64,000 nucleotides of DNA from JBGTLU01 sp041743935 (GCA_041743935.1 JBGTLU010000021.1:1-64000), one strand, 5' to 3'. Shown: positions 18,229 through 26,472, counted from the stretch's first letter. Numbers and translations are program-made. The notes: generated from the letters alone by a model not told the origin.

Positions 18229-19653
18229 TTAATTTATATTACCAACAGGTACTAGACCAATTTCTGCTGCTTTTTGTTTTAAAAAATTGATGGCTTCTTG
18301 TCTATTATTTTTTATTTCGCCTTCTAGAATTGCTTCTCTTATGGTGTTTTTCAGATTGCCAACTGTTTTGCCTTCGGTAAGATTAAAAAGAAGCATGATG
18401 TCGTTTCCGGTTACCGGAGGTTGCCAATTCCGTAAATTATCTCTTTCTTCTACATCTATTATTTTTTGTTTTACATGTTCAAAATTTCGCTGGTATTTTT
18501 TCTTTTTATATTCGTTTTTCGTGGTTACATCGGCATGGCAAAGCATCATAAGAGCATCAATATCTTCACCGGCATCAAATAATAATCTTCTTACCGCCGA
18601 ATCTGTTACTACCTCTTGTGCCAATACAATTGGCCGTAAATGAAGTTTAACCAATTTTTGTACAAACTTCATTTTATCATTTAAAGGTAATTTTAATTGA
18701 TTAAAGATGGCAGGAACCATTCTGGCTCCTTTGTCTTCATGTCCATGAAAAGTCCATCCTGCTTTATCATCCCAACGTTTGGTAGCTGGTTTTGCTATAT
18801 CATGCAAAATAGCTGCCCATCTCAACCATAAATCATCGCTTAATTGACAAACATTATCAAGTACTTCTAAGGTGTGATAAAAATTATCTTTATGTGACCT
18901 GTCGTATTTAATATCTACTCCAAATAAATCTACCATTTGCGGAAAAATATGCTTTAGCAAACCGCTATCAAACAATAATTTAAATCCAATGGAGGGTTTT
19001 TTAGAAAGGATAATTTTATTTAATTCCTCAGAAATGCGCTCCATGGATACAATTTTTATGCGGTGGGCATTTTTCTGGATGGATTCTATTGATTCCGGAA
19101 CGATAGTAAACTGCAAAGTGCTAGCAAACCGAATGGCACGCATCATGCGCAAGGGATCATCAGAATAGGTAATATCTGGCGCCAATGGGGTTCGGATGAT
19201 TTGATTATTTAAATCTTCTAAACCCCCAAAAGGATCCATTAAATCTCCAAAATTATCTGCATTTAAACCCAGTGCTAAGGTGTTTATGGTAAAATCTCTC
19301 CGATTTTGATCGTCTTCTAATGTACCATCTTCCACAATAGGTTTTCTGGAATCGGCTCTGTAAGATTCTTTTCTGGCACCAACAAATTCAACTTCAAAAT
19401 CATCTAGTTTAAGCATGCTTGTTCCAAAATTTTTGAAAACTGCATGCTGTTTTTCTTTACCTAACACTTTAGCTAGTTCAGTAGAAAACGCAATTCCATT
19501 CCCCACTATTAAAATATCTACATCTTTACTTACTTTATCCAAAAATAAATCACGAACAAAACCCCCAATTACAAACACTTTAACACCCTGTTTTTGAGCA
19601 AGTTGTTGAATAGAGTTAAATATGGGATGTTTTAGATGTTCGGCTAAATTCAT
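18229..19653 (-). CDS. cca: CCA tRNA nucleotidyltransferase with HD domain
   Basis: 474-residue class II nucleotidyltransferase that adds or repairs the CCA end of tRNA. The N-terminal polymerase head has GGFVRDLFL (about residues 31-39) and the metal-binding DVDIL (about 46-50); RRDFTINTLA and DPLRMMRAIRFA follow. The C-terminal HD domain contains LHDIAKP (about 287-293), suggesting an added phosphohydrolase activity. Three of the four tRNAs at 1.8-2.2 kb lack an encoded CCA, so the enzyme is needed. Its first codons overlap tsaC by 4 bases. Confidence 0.94.
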   Translation of the reverse strand: MNLAEHLKHPIFNSIQQLAQKQGVKVFVIGGFVRDLFLDKVSKDVDILIVGNGIAFSTELAKVLGKEKQHAVFKNFGTSMLKLDDFEVEFVGARKESYRADSRKPIVEDGTLEDDQNRRDFTINTLALGLNADNFGDLMDPFGGLEDLNNQIIRTPLAPDITYSDDPLRMMRAIRFASTLQFTIVPESIESIQKNAHRIKIVSMERISEELNKIILSKKPSIGFKLLFDSGLLKHIFPQMVDLFGVDIKYDRSHKDNFYHTLEVLDNVCQLSDDLWLRWAAILHDIAKPATKRWDDKAGWTFHGHEDKGARMVPAIFNQLKLPLNDKMKFVQKLVKLHLRPIVLAQEVVTDSAVRRLLFDAGEDIDALMMLCHADVTTKNEYKKKKYQRNFEHVKQKIIDVEERDNLRNWQPPVTGNDIMLLFNLTEGKTVGNLKNTIREAILEGEIKNNRQEAINFLKQKAAEIGLVPVGNIN

Positions 19654-20213
19654 TTTCGTATAATTTGTATTTCTCCGTTTACGCCAAGTTTTAGGATGGT
19701 AGAAGGTTGATTAAACGTTTCATGTCGATATAAATTTACGGCATAATCTACTCCATTTAATAGTTCTTGGTTGATGTCATCAAAATTTTTGGCAAAATCG
19801 TTTCCGCTAATATTGGCTGAGGTAGAAACAATAGGCTTTCTGACTTTACGGATTAATGCTTGTAAAAAGGGATGTTTAGTAATCCGAATTCCAATGCTTC
19901 CATCGGCATTTACGGCACTTGGTGCTATATTTTTTGCTGTGGGATAAATGATCGTTAGCGGTTTTTCCGAAAATTCTATAAGTTCATATGCTAAGGGTGG
20001 AACATCTTTTACATACTTTGCTAAATCGTTCTCGTTTTCTAATAGAACAATAAAACTTTTTCCTTCGGCTCTTTTTTTAAGCTGCATTATTTTTTGCACA
20101 GCTTCTTCATTGGTCGCATCACAGCCTAATCCCCAAATGGTATCTGTGGGATACAAGACGGTGCCTCCGGATAATAAAATTTCGGCTGTTTTTTGTACTT
20201 CTTTTACTAGCAT
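19650..20213 (-). CDS. tsaC: L-threonylcarbamoyladenylate synthase (TsaC/Sua5/YrdC family)
   Basis: 187-residue YrdC-domain protein that makes threonylcarbamoyl-AMP for t6A37 of ANN-reading tRNAs. The family motif YPTDTIWGLGCDA is near residues 20-32; KRAEGKSFIVLL and the STSANISGNDF stretch (about 131-141) form the nucleotide pocket. It lacks the extra C-terminal Sua5 domain. It overlaps the upstream GT9 gene by 7 bases and cca by 4 bases. Confidence 0.93.
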   Translation of the reverse strand: MLVKEVQKTAEILLSGGTVLYPTDTIWGLGCDATNEEAVQKIMQLKKRAEGKSFIVLLENENDLAKYVKDVPPLAYELIEFSEKPLTIIYPTAKNIAPSAVNADGSIGIRITKHPFLQALIRKVRKPIVSTSANISGNDFAKNFDDINQELLNGVDYAVNLYRHETFNQPSTILKLGVNGEIQIIRK

Positions 20214-21202
20214 AGTTTGGCCAATAATTGTTCGGTTTTAATGGTAGTTGCACACTCGAAATGAGATTGTGGGCATGCTTTTTTTCCATGTAAACCACAA
20301 GGTTTACAACTTAGATTTTTATCTGTTTGAATTATATATCCTTGTTCAGAAAGTGGACCAAAACCAAATTCCGGAATTGTGGAACAAAATATAGCTGTTA
20401 CCGGTGCATTCATTGCCGTAGCAATATGTAATGGAGCAGAATCGTTCACGTAATTCATTTTTGCATCTTTAATTAATGCAGCAGATTCTAACAAACTAAT
20501 TTTACCTGTTAAATTATGTACGTTTTTAGCCCCAATCGTTTGTTTTATATTCTCTGCTATGTCATTATCCTCTTTAGAGCCAATCAAATAAATTATGTAA
20601 TTAGTATCTAATCGACGAATAAAATCTATCCATTTAGTTGCAGGAAATTGCTTAGTAAACCAAACCGAACCTGGTGCAATACAGATATATTCTTTCTGTT
20701 TTAATTTTTCTGTCGTTTTATAATTTTCTTCGGATGGATATAATTTCGGTTTTATGGATTTAAAATCAGTAAAACTTTTCACTAAGCTTAAATTCCTATC
20801 TACTTCATGAATTGGGTGTTGGATACTTCCAAACTCATGTTTTATTTTTTTAGTGAATAAAAAAGATAATGGATTTTTAGAGAAACCAATTTTTCTGTGT
20901 GCTCCCGAATAAGCAGTTAATAATCCGGTAGAAAAGTATCGTTGTAAATTAATTACAGCATTGTATTTTTTCTTACGGATGGCAAATATCAACTTAAATA
21001 AGTTGCCAAGTTTATTCTTCTTTTTATCCCAAACAATTACTTGGTTTAGGTAAGGATGATTCTCTAATAATGATTCATTTCCTTTACGCACCAAAAAATC
21101 AATTTCTGCATCTGGAAAATGCTGATGTAATTTTTCTGCAACGGCTGTAGCAAGTACTACATCGCCAAGAAAAGCAGTTTGAATAATTAAAAACCTATTC
21201 AT
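20207..21202 (-). CDS. glycosyltransferase family 9 (heptosyltransferase-like)
   Basis: 331-residue GT-B fold enzyme of the ADP-heptose:LPS heptosyltransferase group, acting at the inner face of the cytoplasmic membrane on lipopolysaccharide core. The N terminus RFLIIQTAFLGDVVLATAV is the typical first Rossmann strand; IAPGSVWFTKQFP and YVNDSAPLHIATAMNAPV are the donor-site motifs. Four cysteines near the C terminus (299, 302, 310, 317) form a C-x-P-C...C...C pattern shared with the GT9 at 60711. The ATG directly abuts the dapD stop. The exact sugar is not determinable. Confidence 0.88.
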   Translation of the reverse strand: MNRFLIIQTAFLGDVVLATAVAEKLHQHFPDAEIDFLVRKGNESLLENHPYLNQVIVWDKKKNKLGNLFKLIFAIRKKKYNAVINLQRYFSTGLLTAYSGAHRKIGFSKNPLSFLFTKKIKHEFGSIQHPIHEVDRNLSLVKSFTDFKSIKPKLYPSEENYKTTEKLKQKEYICIAPGSVWFTKQFPATKWIDFIRRLDTNYIIYLIGSKEDNDIAENIKQTIGAKNVHNLTGKISLLESAALIKDAKMNYVNDSAPLHIATAMNAPVTAIFCSTIPEFGFGPLSEQGYIIQTDKNLSCKPCGLHGKKACPQSHFECATTIKTEQLLAKLC

Positions 21203-22021
21203 TTATACAGCCACATCATACTCTCTTAAGGCATTGTTCAAGGAGGTTTTTAAATCTGTAGAAGCTTTACGTTTACCAATAATTAAAGCACAAGGCACTT
21301 GGTATTGACCTGCAGCAAAATTCTTAGTGTAAGATCCCGGAATAACTACAGAGCGTGAAGGTACAATTCCCTTATATTCAATTGGTTCTTTGCCGGTTAT
21401 ATCTATAATTTTTGTAGAGGCAGTAAGTACTACATTAGCTCCAAGCACAGCTTCGGTTTCTACTTTTACTCCTTCAACCACAATAGCTCGCGAACCAATA
21501 AAACACCCATCTTCAATGATGACTGGAGCCGCTTGAACAGGTTCTAAAACACCACCTATGCCAACCCCTCCACTTAAATGCACATTTTTTCCTATTTGCG
21601 CACATGAGCCAACCGTAGCCCAAGTATCTACCATGGTTCCTTCATCAACATAAGCTCCAATATTTACATAGGATGGCATCATGATAACACCTTTGGCTAA
21701 GAACGAACCATATCTAGCTAAACCATGCGGAACAACTCTCACTCCCAATTCCTTAAAATTGGTTTTTAATTTCATTTTGTCATGAAATGTAAAGGGCCCC
21801 GCTTTAATTTCTTCCATGGATCTTGTTGGGAAATATAATATTACTGCTTTTTTAACCCAGTCATTAATATGCCAAGTGTGTAACACAGGTTCAGCAACAC
21901 GTAACCTACCATTATCTAAATGTTCAATAACTTGTTCAATTGCTTGAACCGTATCCTGGTATTTTAAAAGGGATCTATCTTCCCATGCTTTTTCTACCTT
22001 ATCTTTTAATTCATTAAACAT
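21203..22021 (-). CDS. dapD: 2,3,4,5-tetrahydropyridine-2,6-dicarboxylate N-succinyltransferase
   Basis: 272-residue enzyme of the succinylase branch of lysine/diaminopimelate synthesis. After an N-terminal alpha-helical domain, the core is a left-handed beta helix of hexapeptide repeats (MPSYVNIGAYVDEGTMVDTW, GGVGIGGVLEP, about residues 125-190). The ATG at 22021 (MFNELKDKVEKAWED) matches the family start; an upstream in-frame extension of 13 residues is rejected. It is the first gene of the seven-gene minus-strand operon. Confidence 0.95.
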   Translation of the reverse strand: MFNELKDKVEKAWEDRSLLKYQDTVQAIEQVIEHLDNGRLRVAEPVLHTWHINDWVKKAVILYFPTRSMEEIKAGPFTFHDKMKLKTNFKELGVRVVPHGLARYGSFLAKGVIMMPSYVNIGAYVDEGTMVDTWATVGSCAQIGKNVHLSGGVGIGGVLEPVQAAPVIIEDGCFIGSRAIVVEGVKVETEAVLGANVVLTASTKIIDITGKEPIEYKGIVPSRSVVIPGSYTKNFAAGQYQVPCALIIGKRKASTDLKTSLNNALREYDVAV

Positions 22022-22069
22022 ATTCTGATTTTTTAGGCAAATAACGCATTTTTTGGGCACAATTTCATG

Positions 22070-22077
22070 TAAATTTG
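22070..22077 (+). promoter_or_regulatory. -7 element for the S4-domain gene
   Basis: TAAATTTG at 22070-22077, three bases before the ATG at 22081. The implied transcription start is on or next to the start codon. No TTG lies at standard spacing. Confidence 0.45.
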
Positions 22078-22080
22078 TGC

Positions 22081-22467
22081 ATGTCTGCCATAGAAAAGCT
22101 TCGTATAGATAAATATTTGTGGGCGATACGGTTATTTAAAACCAGAGCCCTAGCTTCTGATGCCTGTAAAGCAGGAAGAGTAAAATTAGATGGTACCACC
22201 CTAAAACCTGCACACATTGTAAAAATTGGCGAAACGTATACCATACGAAAAGGCGCAGAGCAAAAAATTATAAAAGTTATAGATCTATTGGAACGAAGAG
22301 TGGATGCTAAAACAGCAATCGACTTTTATTTGAATTTATCTCCAAAAGAAGAAATAAATAAAATTTATTCTGTTTTTGATGTACCCGTTGCCAAAAGAGC
22401 AAGAGGTACTGGTAGGCCAACAAAAAAGGAACGTAGAGATATAGATACCTTGCGTAACGTTGAATAA
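22081..22467 (+). CDS. hslR: S4-domain RNA-binding protein, Hsp15-like
   Basis: 128-residue protein with an N-terminal S4 RNA-binding domain (IEKLRIDKYLWAIRLFKTRA, then GRVKLDGTTLKPAHIVKIG) and a basic tail ending in RARGTGRPTKKERRDID. The layout matches the heat-shock protein Hsp15, which in other bacteria rescues stalled 50S subunits carrying nascent chains. An in-frame TTG at 22075 is possible, but ATG at 22081 fits the family. It is divergent from dapD and convergent with the OmpH-like gene. Confidence 0.88.
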   Translation: MSAIEKLRIDKYLWAIRLFKTRALASDACKAGRVKLDGTTLKPAHIVKIGETYTIRKGAEQKIIKVIDLLERRVDAKTAIDFYLNLSPKEEINKIYSVFDVPVAKRARGTGRPTKKERRDIDTLRNVE

Positions 22468-22516
22468 GTGATAGAAGTTATAAGTAAAAAGTATAAAAAT
22501 AAGGTATTGTGATAAG

Positions 22517-22551
22517 TAGCTAATCACTAACTACTTACCACTAATTACTTA
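22517..22551 (-). repeat. heptad-phased tract between the S4-domain and OmpH-like genes
   Basis: Read on the minus strand directly after the OmpH-like stop codon, five heptads follow without a break: TAAGTAA, TTAGTGG (22544-22538), TAAGTAG (22537-22531), TTAGTGA and TTAGCTA (ending at 22517). Inverted-repeat character (TAAGTAG/CTACTTA) may also let it terminate both convergent genes. Confidence 0.75.
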
Positions 22552-23136
22552 TTACTTTTTCTTTTCTTTTTTATATGCTTCGTTTAGCCCTTTTAGTACA
22601 TCTGTAGTAACATCTAAACTTGGATCGGCATATAGAATTCCACTGTTATTTCTGGAAAAAGTTAACACCATTTTGTAACCTTTTTGCTTGCTATATTCCT
22701 CCAAATACTTAGCTACTTTAGTGTATAAACTATCGTTGGCAGCTTGTTCTTGTAAGTTAATTTGTTGTGCTAAACCTTGCTGATATTGTTGTACTTCTAA
22801 CTGACGACGAGATAGTCTTTCTTCTGTCTGTTGACGTTGTGCAGGAGTCATTGCCGCTGCTTGTGCTTGGTAGCGTTCTACTTCTTGTTGGAAAGTACGA
22901 GCACGTGAAGTAGCTTGAATCTCTAAATTTTTTGCAGTCTCCTCTAAATCATCTTTCATCTTTAAAAAGAAGTCGTAGTTTGCTAACAAAGAATCAGAGT
23001 TTACAAATACATAAACTGCATTGGTAGAGTCAACTCCGGTTGAGCTTGTTGTATTTTGTTTACAAGCCGGAAATAATAAAACTACTAATGCAATTGCTAA
23101 AAATGCTTTAGTAATGGATAATGGATTAATGTTCAT
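22552..23136 (-). CDS. OmpH/Skp-family protein, putative lipoprotein
   Basis: 194-residue protein. The N terminus (MNINPLSITK, then a hydrophobic run ending FPAC) looks like a lipoprotein signal with Cys25 as the modified residue, though Phe at -3 is unusual. The rest is an OmpH/Skp-like module: a short beta strand (VYVFVNSDSLLANYD), a long Gln/Glu-rich coiled coil (about residues 65-145) and a closing beta strand (KMVLTFSRNNSGILYAD). Skp proteins are periplasmic chaperones for outer membrane proteins. It stands alone, not next to bamA. The ATG at 23136 is preferred over 23172 because it precedes the signal sequence. Confidence 0.82.
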   Translation of the reverse strand: MNINPLSITKAFLAIALVVLLFPACKQNTTSSTGVDSTNAVYVFVNSDSLLANYDFFLKMKDDLEETAKNLEIQATSRARTFQQEVERYQAQAAAMTPAQRQQTEERLSRRQLEVQQYQQGLAQQINLQEQAANDSLYTKVAKYLEEYSKQKGYKMVLTFSRNNSGILYADPSLDVTTDVLKGLNEAYKKEKKK

Positions 23137-23155
23137 TTTATATTTATTGTTTGGG

Positions 23156-23163
23156 CAAATATA
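23156..23163 (-). promoter_or_regulatory. -7 element for the OmpH-like gene
   Basis: Minus-strand TATATTTG (23163 to 23156), 19 bases before the ATG at 23136. No clear -33 element at consensus spacing. Confidence 0.5.
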
Positions 23164-23299
23164 GGCAAACATTCAGGATTTGGATAAAATCCTGAAAAAT
23201 GTGTTTTAAGGCTTTTAAGAGCATATTTTAAGTGTTAATTATTTATTAACAATATGCTATTTCGGGTCGTTTTAATTTCTATCTATGGGCTTAAAAACG

Positions 23300-23307
23300 T
23301 ACTTTTG
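23300..23307 (+). promoter_or_regulatory. -7 element for gyrB
   Basis: TACTTTTG at 23300-23307, 24 bases before the ATG at 23332. It lies inside the longer open frame starting at 23254, which supports the shorter gyrB start. Confidence 0.5.
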
Positions 23308-23331
23308 GTTACTATAAAACCTAATTCAAGC

Positions 23332-25287
23332 ATGAGCGAAGAAAAAGTAGATAAATCGAATTATTCAGCAGATAATATACAAGTTTTAGAAGGGTTAGAA
23401 GCAGTAAGAAAACGCCCTGCCATGTACATTGGCGATATAGGTTTCAAGGGTTTACACCATTTAGTTTACGAAGTAGTAGATAATTCCATTGATGAAGCAA
23501 TGGCAGGTTATTGTTCTAATATAGATGTAGTTATTCATCCCGGAAACTCAGTTACTGTAAAAGACGACGGCCGCGGTATACCAACTGGTATGCACACAAA
23601 AGAAAAACGCTCGGCATTGGAAGTGGTAATGACTGTTTTACACGCCGGAGGTAAATTTGATAAGGATACCTACAAAGTTTCGGGCGGATTGCATGGAGTA
23701 GGGGTTTCTTGTGTGAATGCGCTTTCATCCCACTTAAAAGTTTTGGTTATGCGCGAGGGTAAATTATATACTCAAGAGTATGAGCGCGGTAAACCTATGT
23801 TTGATGTAAAAGTAATTGGCGAATCTTCTGCAAATGGGACGATAGTAACTTTTCAGCCCGATGATACCATTTTTATCACCACAGAATATAAATACGATAC
23901 GCTAGCAGCAAGATTGCGCGAATTAGCATTTTTGAATAAAGGAGTTAGATTAAACATTACCGATGAGCGTGATGAAGTTGAACCAGGGGTTTTTCGTTCT
24001 GAATCTTTTTATTCAGAAGGTGGACTTAGAGAATTTGTAAAATACTTAGACGGAACGCGTCAATCTTTAATTCCTGAACCTATTTATTTAGAAGGAATTA
24101 AGCAAGGCATTCCGGTAGAATTATCTCTACAATACAACGATACTTACACGGAAAATGTGCACTCCTATGTAAATAACATAAATACCATCGAAGGAGGAAC
24201 ACACGTAGCTGGTTTTCGTCGCGGGCTTACCCGTACGTTAAAATCGTATGCCGAAAAATCGGGGTTATTAAAAAACGTAAAAATTGAGATTGATGGAGAT
24301 GATTTTAGAGAAGGATTAACGGCTGTTATTTCTGTAAAAGTAGCCGAACCTCAATTCGAAGGGCAAACTAAAACTAAACTAGGCAATAACGAAGTTTCAG
24401 GTGCGGTAGATGTTGCTGTTGGTGAAGCATTAGGTATTTATTTAGAAGAAAACCCGAAAGAAGCTAAAATAATTGTACAGAAAGTAATTTTGGCAGCAAC
24501 CGCTCGTGCAGCAGCTCGCAAAGCACGCGAAATGGTGCAACGTAAAAACGTACTTAGCGGAACCGGATTACCGGGTAAACTTTCTGATTGCTCCGAGAGC
24601 GACCCTGCTTTATGCGAATTGTATTTGGTTGAGGGAGATTCGGCTGGGGGTACTGCAAAACAAGGCCGTGACCGTAATTTCCAAGCCATTTTACCTTTGA
24701 GAGGTAAAATTCTGAATGTGGAAAAAGCCATGGAGCACAAAATCTACGAAAACGAAGAGATTAAAAACATGTTTACCGCTATGGGTGTAAGTATTGGAAC
24801 GCCCGATGACCACAAAGCGCTAAACATAGAAAAATTGCGCTACCATAAAATTGTTATCATGACGGATGCGGATATTGATGGCTCGCACATAACCACCCTA
24901 ATTCTCACCTTCTTTTTCCGGTACATGAAAGAATTAATTGAGGGAGGTCATATCTACATTGCAACACCTCCTCTTTATTTAGTGAAAAAAGGAAAAGAAC
25001 AAGAATACTGCTGGAACGATGTACAACGCGATGCAGCAGTTGCCAAATTAAAAGGTGCAGGTAAAGAAGAAAGTGTAGGCATACAACGCTATAAAGGTTT
25101 GGGTGAAATGAATGCCGAGCAACTTTGGGAAACTACCATGAACCCAGCTACGAGGACTTTGCGCCAAGTAACCATAGAAAATGCAGCCGAAACCGATCAT
25201 ATCTTCTCTATGCTTATGGGCGATGAAGTTGCCCCACGAAGAGAATTTATCGAAAGAAATGCTAAGTATGCTAAGATAGATGTGTAA
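23332..25287 (+). CDS. gyrB: DNA gyrase subunit B
   Basis: 651-residue ATPase subunit of the type II topoisomerase that introduces negative supercoils. The GHKL ATPase domain contains EVVDNSIDEAMAGYC and DDGRGIPTGMH, the transducer domain spans about 220-390, and the TOPRIM domain has LVEGDSAGGTAKQGRDR and MTDADIDGSHI. The C-terminal QRYKGLGEMNAEQLWETTM motif is intact. An upstream in-frame extension to 23254 is rejected because MSEEKVDKSNYSADNIQVLEG is the conserved start and a -7 element lies in the extension. Confidence 0.97.
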   Translation: MSEEKVDKSNYSADNIQVLEGLEAVRKRPAMYIGDIGFKGLHHLVYEVVDNSIDEAMAGYCSNIDVVIHPGNSVTVKDDGRGIPTGMHTKEKRSALEVVMTVLHAGGKFDKDTYKVSGGLHGVGVSCVNALSSHLKVLVMREGKLYTQEYERGKPMFDVKVIGESSANGTIVTFQPDDTIFITTEYKYDTLAARLRELAFLNKGVRLNITDERDEVEPGVFRSESFYSEGGLREFVKYLDGTRQSLIPEPIYLEGIKQGIPVELSLQYNDTYTENVHSYVNNINTIEGGTHVAGFRRGLTRTLKSYAEKSGLLKNVKIEIDGDDFREGLTAVISVKVAEPQFEGQTKTKLGNNEVSGAVDVAVGEALGIYLEENPKEAKIIVQKVILAATARAAARKAREMVQRKNVLSGTGLPGKLSDCSESDPALCELYLVEGDSAGGTAKQGRDRNFQAILPLRGKILNVEKAMEHKIYENEEIKNMFTAMGVSIGTPDDHKALNIEKLRYHKIVIMTDADIDGSHITTLILTFFFRYMKELIEGGHIYIATPPLYLVKKGKEQEYCWNDVQRDAAVAKLKGAGKEESVGIQRYKGLGEMNAEQLWETTMNPATRTLRQVTIENAAETDHIFSMLMGDEVAPRREFIERNAKYAKIDV

Positions 25288-25298
25288 TACAATTTTCT

Positions 25299-25339
25299 CA
25301 ATTAAAAAAGCCTTTATTTTATAAAGGCTTTTTTAATTG
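25299..25339. terminator. bidirectional terminator between gyrB and the T9SS protein gene
   Basis: Perfect 19-base-pair stem (25299-25317 with 25321-25339) and a 3-base loop, with A-rich and T-rich arms that serve both strands. The two flanking genes converge here. Confidence 0.92.
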
Positions 25340-25353
25340 ATGGATATTACTAA

Positions 25354-25992
25354 TTATTCTAATTTGAATTTTTTGCTACCATAATAACCATTATTCCCAA
25401 TCACTCTGAACGTATAAAACCCTTCAGGAAGTCCATTACGTTGAATTTGTATAGTTTTAGAAGTTATATTTTCAATTTTTCTTACTTCACGTCCATTTAA
25501 ATCATATAATGACAATGAGTAAACTGAATTTTCATTGTCATCTATTGAGATATCAATGAAATTACTTGTTGGAAGTGAAAAGGCATTTAAACGAATTTGT
25601 TTTCTCGAAACACCAACAATGCTCGTTGTAGTTCCAGTTACTAAAATTCTTACTACGGCCTGGTCAATGATAATACCTATTGGGTCTAAAAAAATCTGAG
25701 AAGAATACACTAAGGAATCCATGCCAACAAATCCGTTATTGGGAGTGTAGGTGACAATAAAAATACCATCAGTAGTGGCAGATCCATTTGCAGGTGCAGT
25801 AACAATTTGAATGTCTCCTAACAATGCTACTTGTTCAGAATCATTGTCTAATACATTTATTTCTACAGCTGTGTTCTTTGGGGTTGTTGCTTGGTCATCA
25901 TTACAATTCCAGATGATGGTTGTAGGTAGTGTCTGCGAATATGCAACAAGATAAAACATGCAGACAAAAAGAGTGCAGTAAATTTTTTTCAT
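25354..25992 (-). CDS. secreted protein with Ig-like domain and T9SS type A sorting domain
   Basis: 212-residue exported protein. Residues 1-19 are a signal peptide (KKIYCTLFVCMFYLVAYSQ). The middle (about 30-120) is an Ig/cadherin-like repeat with the motif AVEINVLDNDSE and YTPNNGFVGMDSLVYS. The C-terminal 75 residues are a T9SS type A sorting domain (SLYDLNGREVRKIENI; LPEGFYTFRVIG; KKFKLE end), which directs export across the outer membrane and attachment to the surface. The ligand is unknown. It is convergent with gyrB. Confidence 0.87.
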   Translation of the reverse strand: MKKIYCTLFVCMFYLVAYSQTLPTTIIWNCNDDQATTPKNTAVEINVLDNDSEQVALLGDIQIVTAPANGSATTDGIFIVTYTPNNGFVGMDSLVYSSQIFLDPIGIIIDQAVVRILVTGTTTSIVGVSRKQIRLNAFSLPTSNFIDISIDDNENSVYSLSLYDLNGREVRKIENITSKTIQIQRNGLPEGFYTFRVIGNNGYYGSKKFKLE

Positions 25993-26033
25993 TTTGAGAG
26001 AGTTTGAATTTAAAATAAAAGTAGAAAAAAAAT

Positions 26034-26462
26034 TTAGATTTTTAACGTCAGTATTTTCGACTGATAATCAATCAGCGCGTGGTGTTTTACCAGTATATCG
26101 CTGCCAATTACACCAATTACATTTTCTAATCCTAGTTGGTCATAGGCTACGTTAATGTGGGATAAATCCAACGCTGCTGCTTCGAAATTTTTAATCGATA
26201 AATCGCCCATTTTTAGTTCATCTAACAAAGCAATATCACATGCCATGGCATTGGTACCCAATCCGGTAGAAAGTTTATCTACCGAAATTAACTCTATATC
26301 CTTTATACATTTTAATAATAGTTCTCTATCAAAAGCAGTTTTAGAAGCACCCGTATCCAAAATGGCAATTAATGGAATAGTATTAATTTCAATTGCCATT
26401 TTTACATGATAGCCATCTCCATCTAAACTAAATATATCTAAGGGAATTTTTATTTTACTCAT
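26034..26462 (-). CDS. retropepsin-like aspartic protease
   Basis: 142-residue single-domain aspartic protease. The catalytic signature ILDTGASKTAFD puts the active Asp at residue 36; the second hydrophobic-Gly motif GVIGSDILVKHHALIDY (about 117-133) completes the retropepsin fold. With only one catalytic Asp it must work as a homodimer. There is no signal peptide, so it should be cytosolic. No reverse transcriptase or gag-like gene is nearby. It lies downstream of mdh, separated by a hairpin. Confidence 0.83.
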   Translation of the reverse strand: MSKIKIPLDIFSLDGDGYHVKMAIEINTIPLIAILDTGASKTAFDRELLLKCIKDIELISVDKLSTGLGTNAMACDIALLDELKMGDLSIKNFEAAALDLSHINVAYDQLGLENVIGVIGSDILVKHHALIDYQSKILTLKI

Positions 26463-26472
26463 GGTATTTGAA

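Noticed and set aside
23254..23331. 26-residue N-terminal extension of GyrB
   Set aside because: Not conserved, hydrophobic, and contains a -7 promoter element.
26034..26462. Retropepsin as a remnant of a retroelement
   Set aside because: No reverse transcriptase, RNase H or integrase nearby, and the protein is a known bacterial single-domain type.
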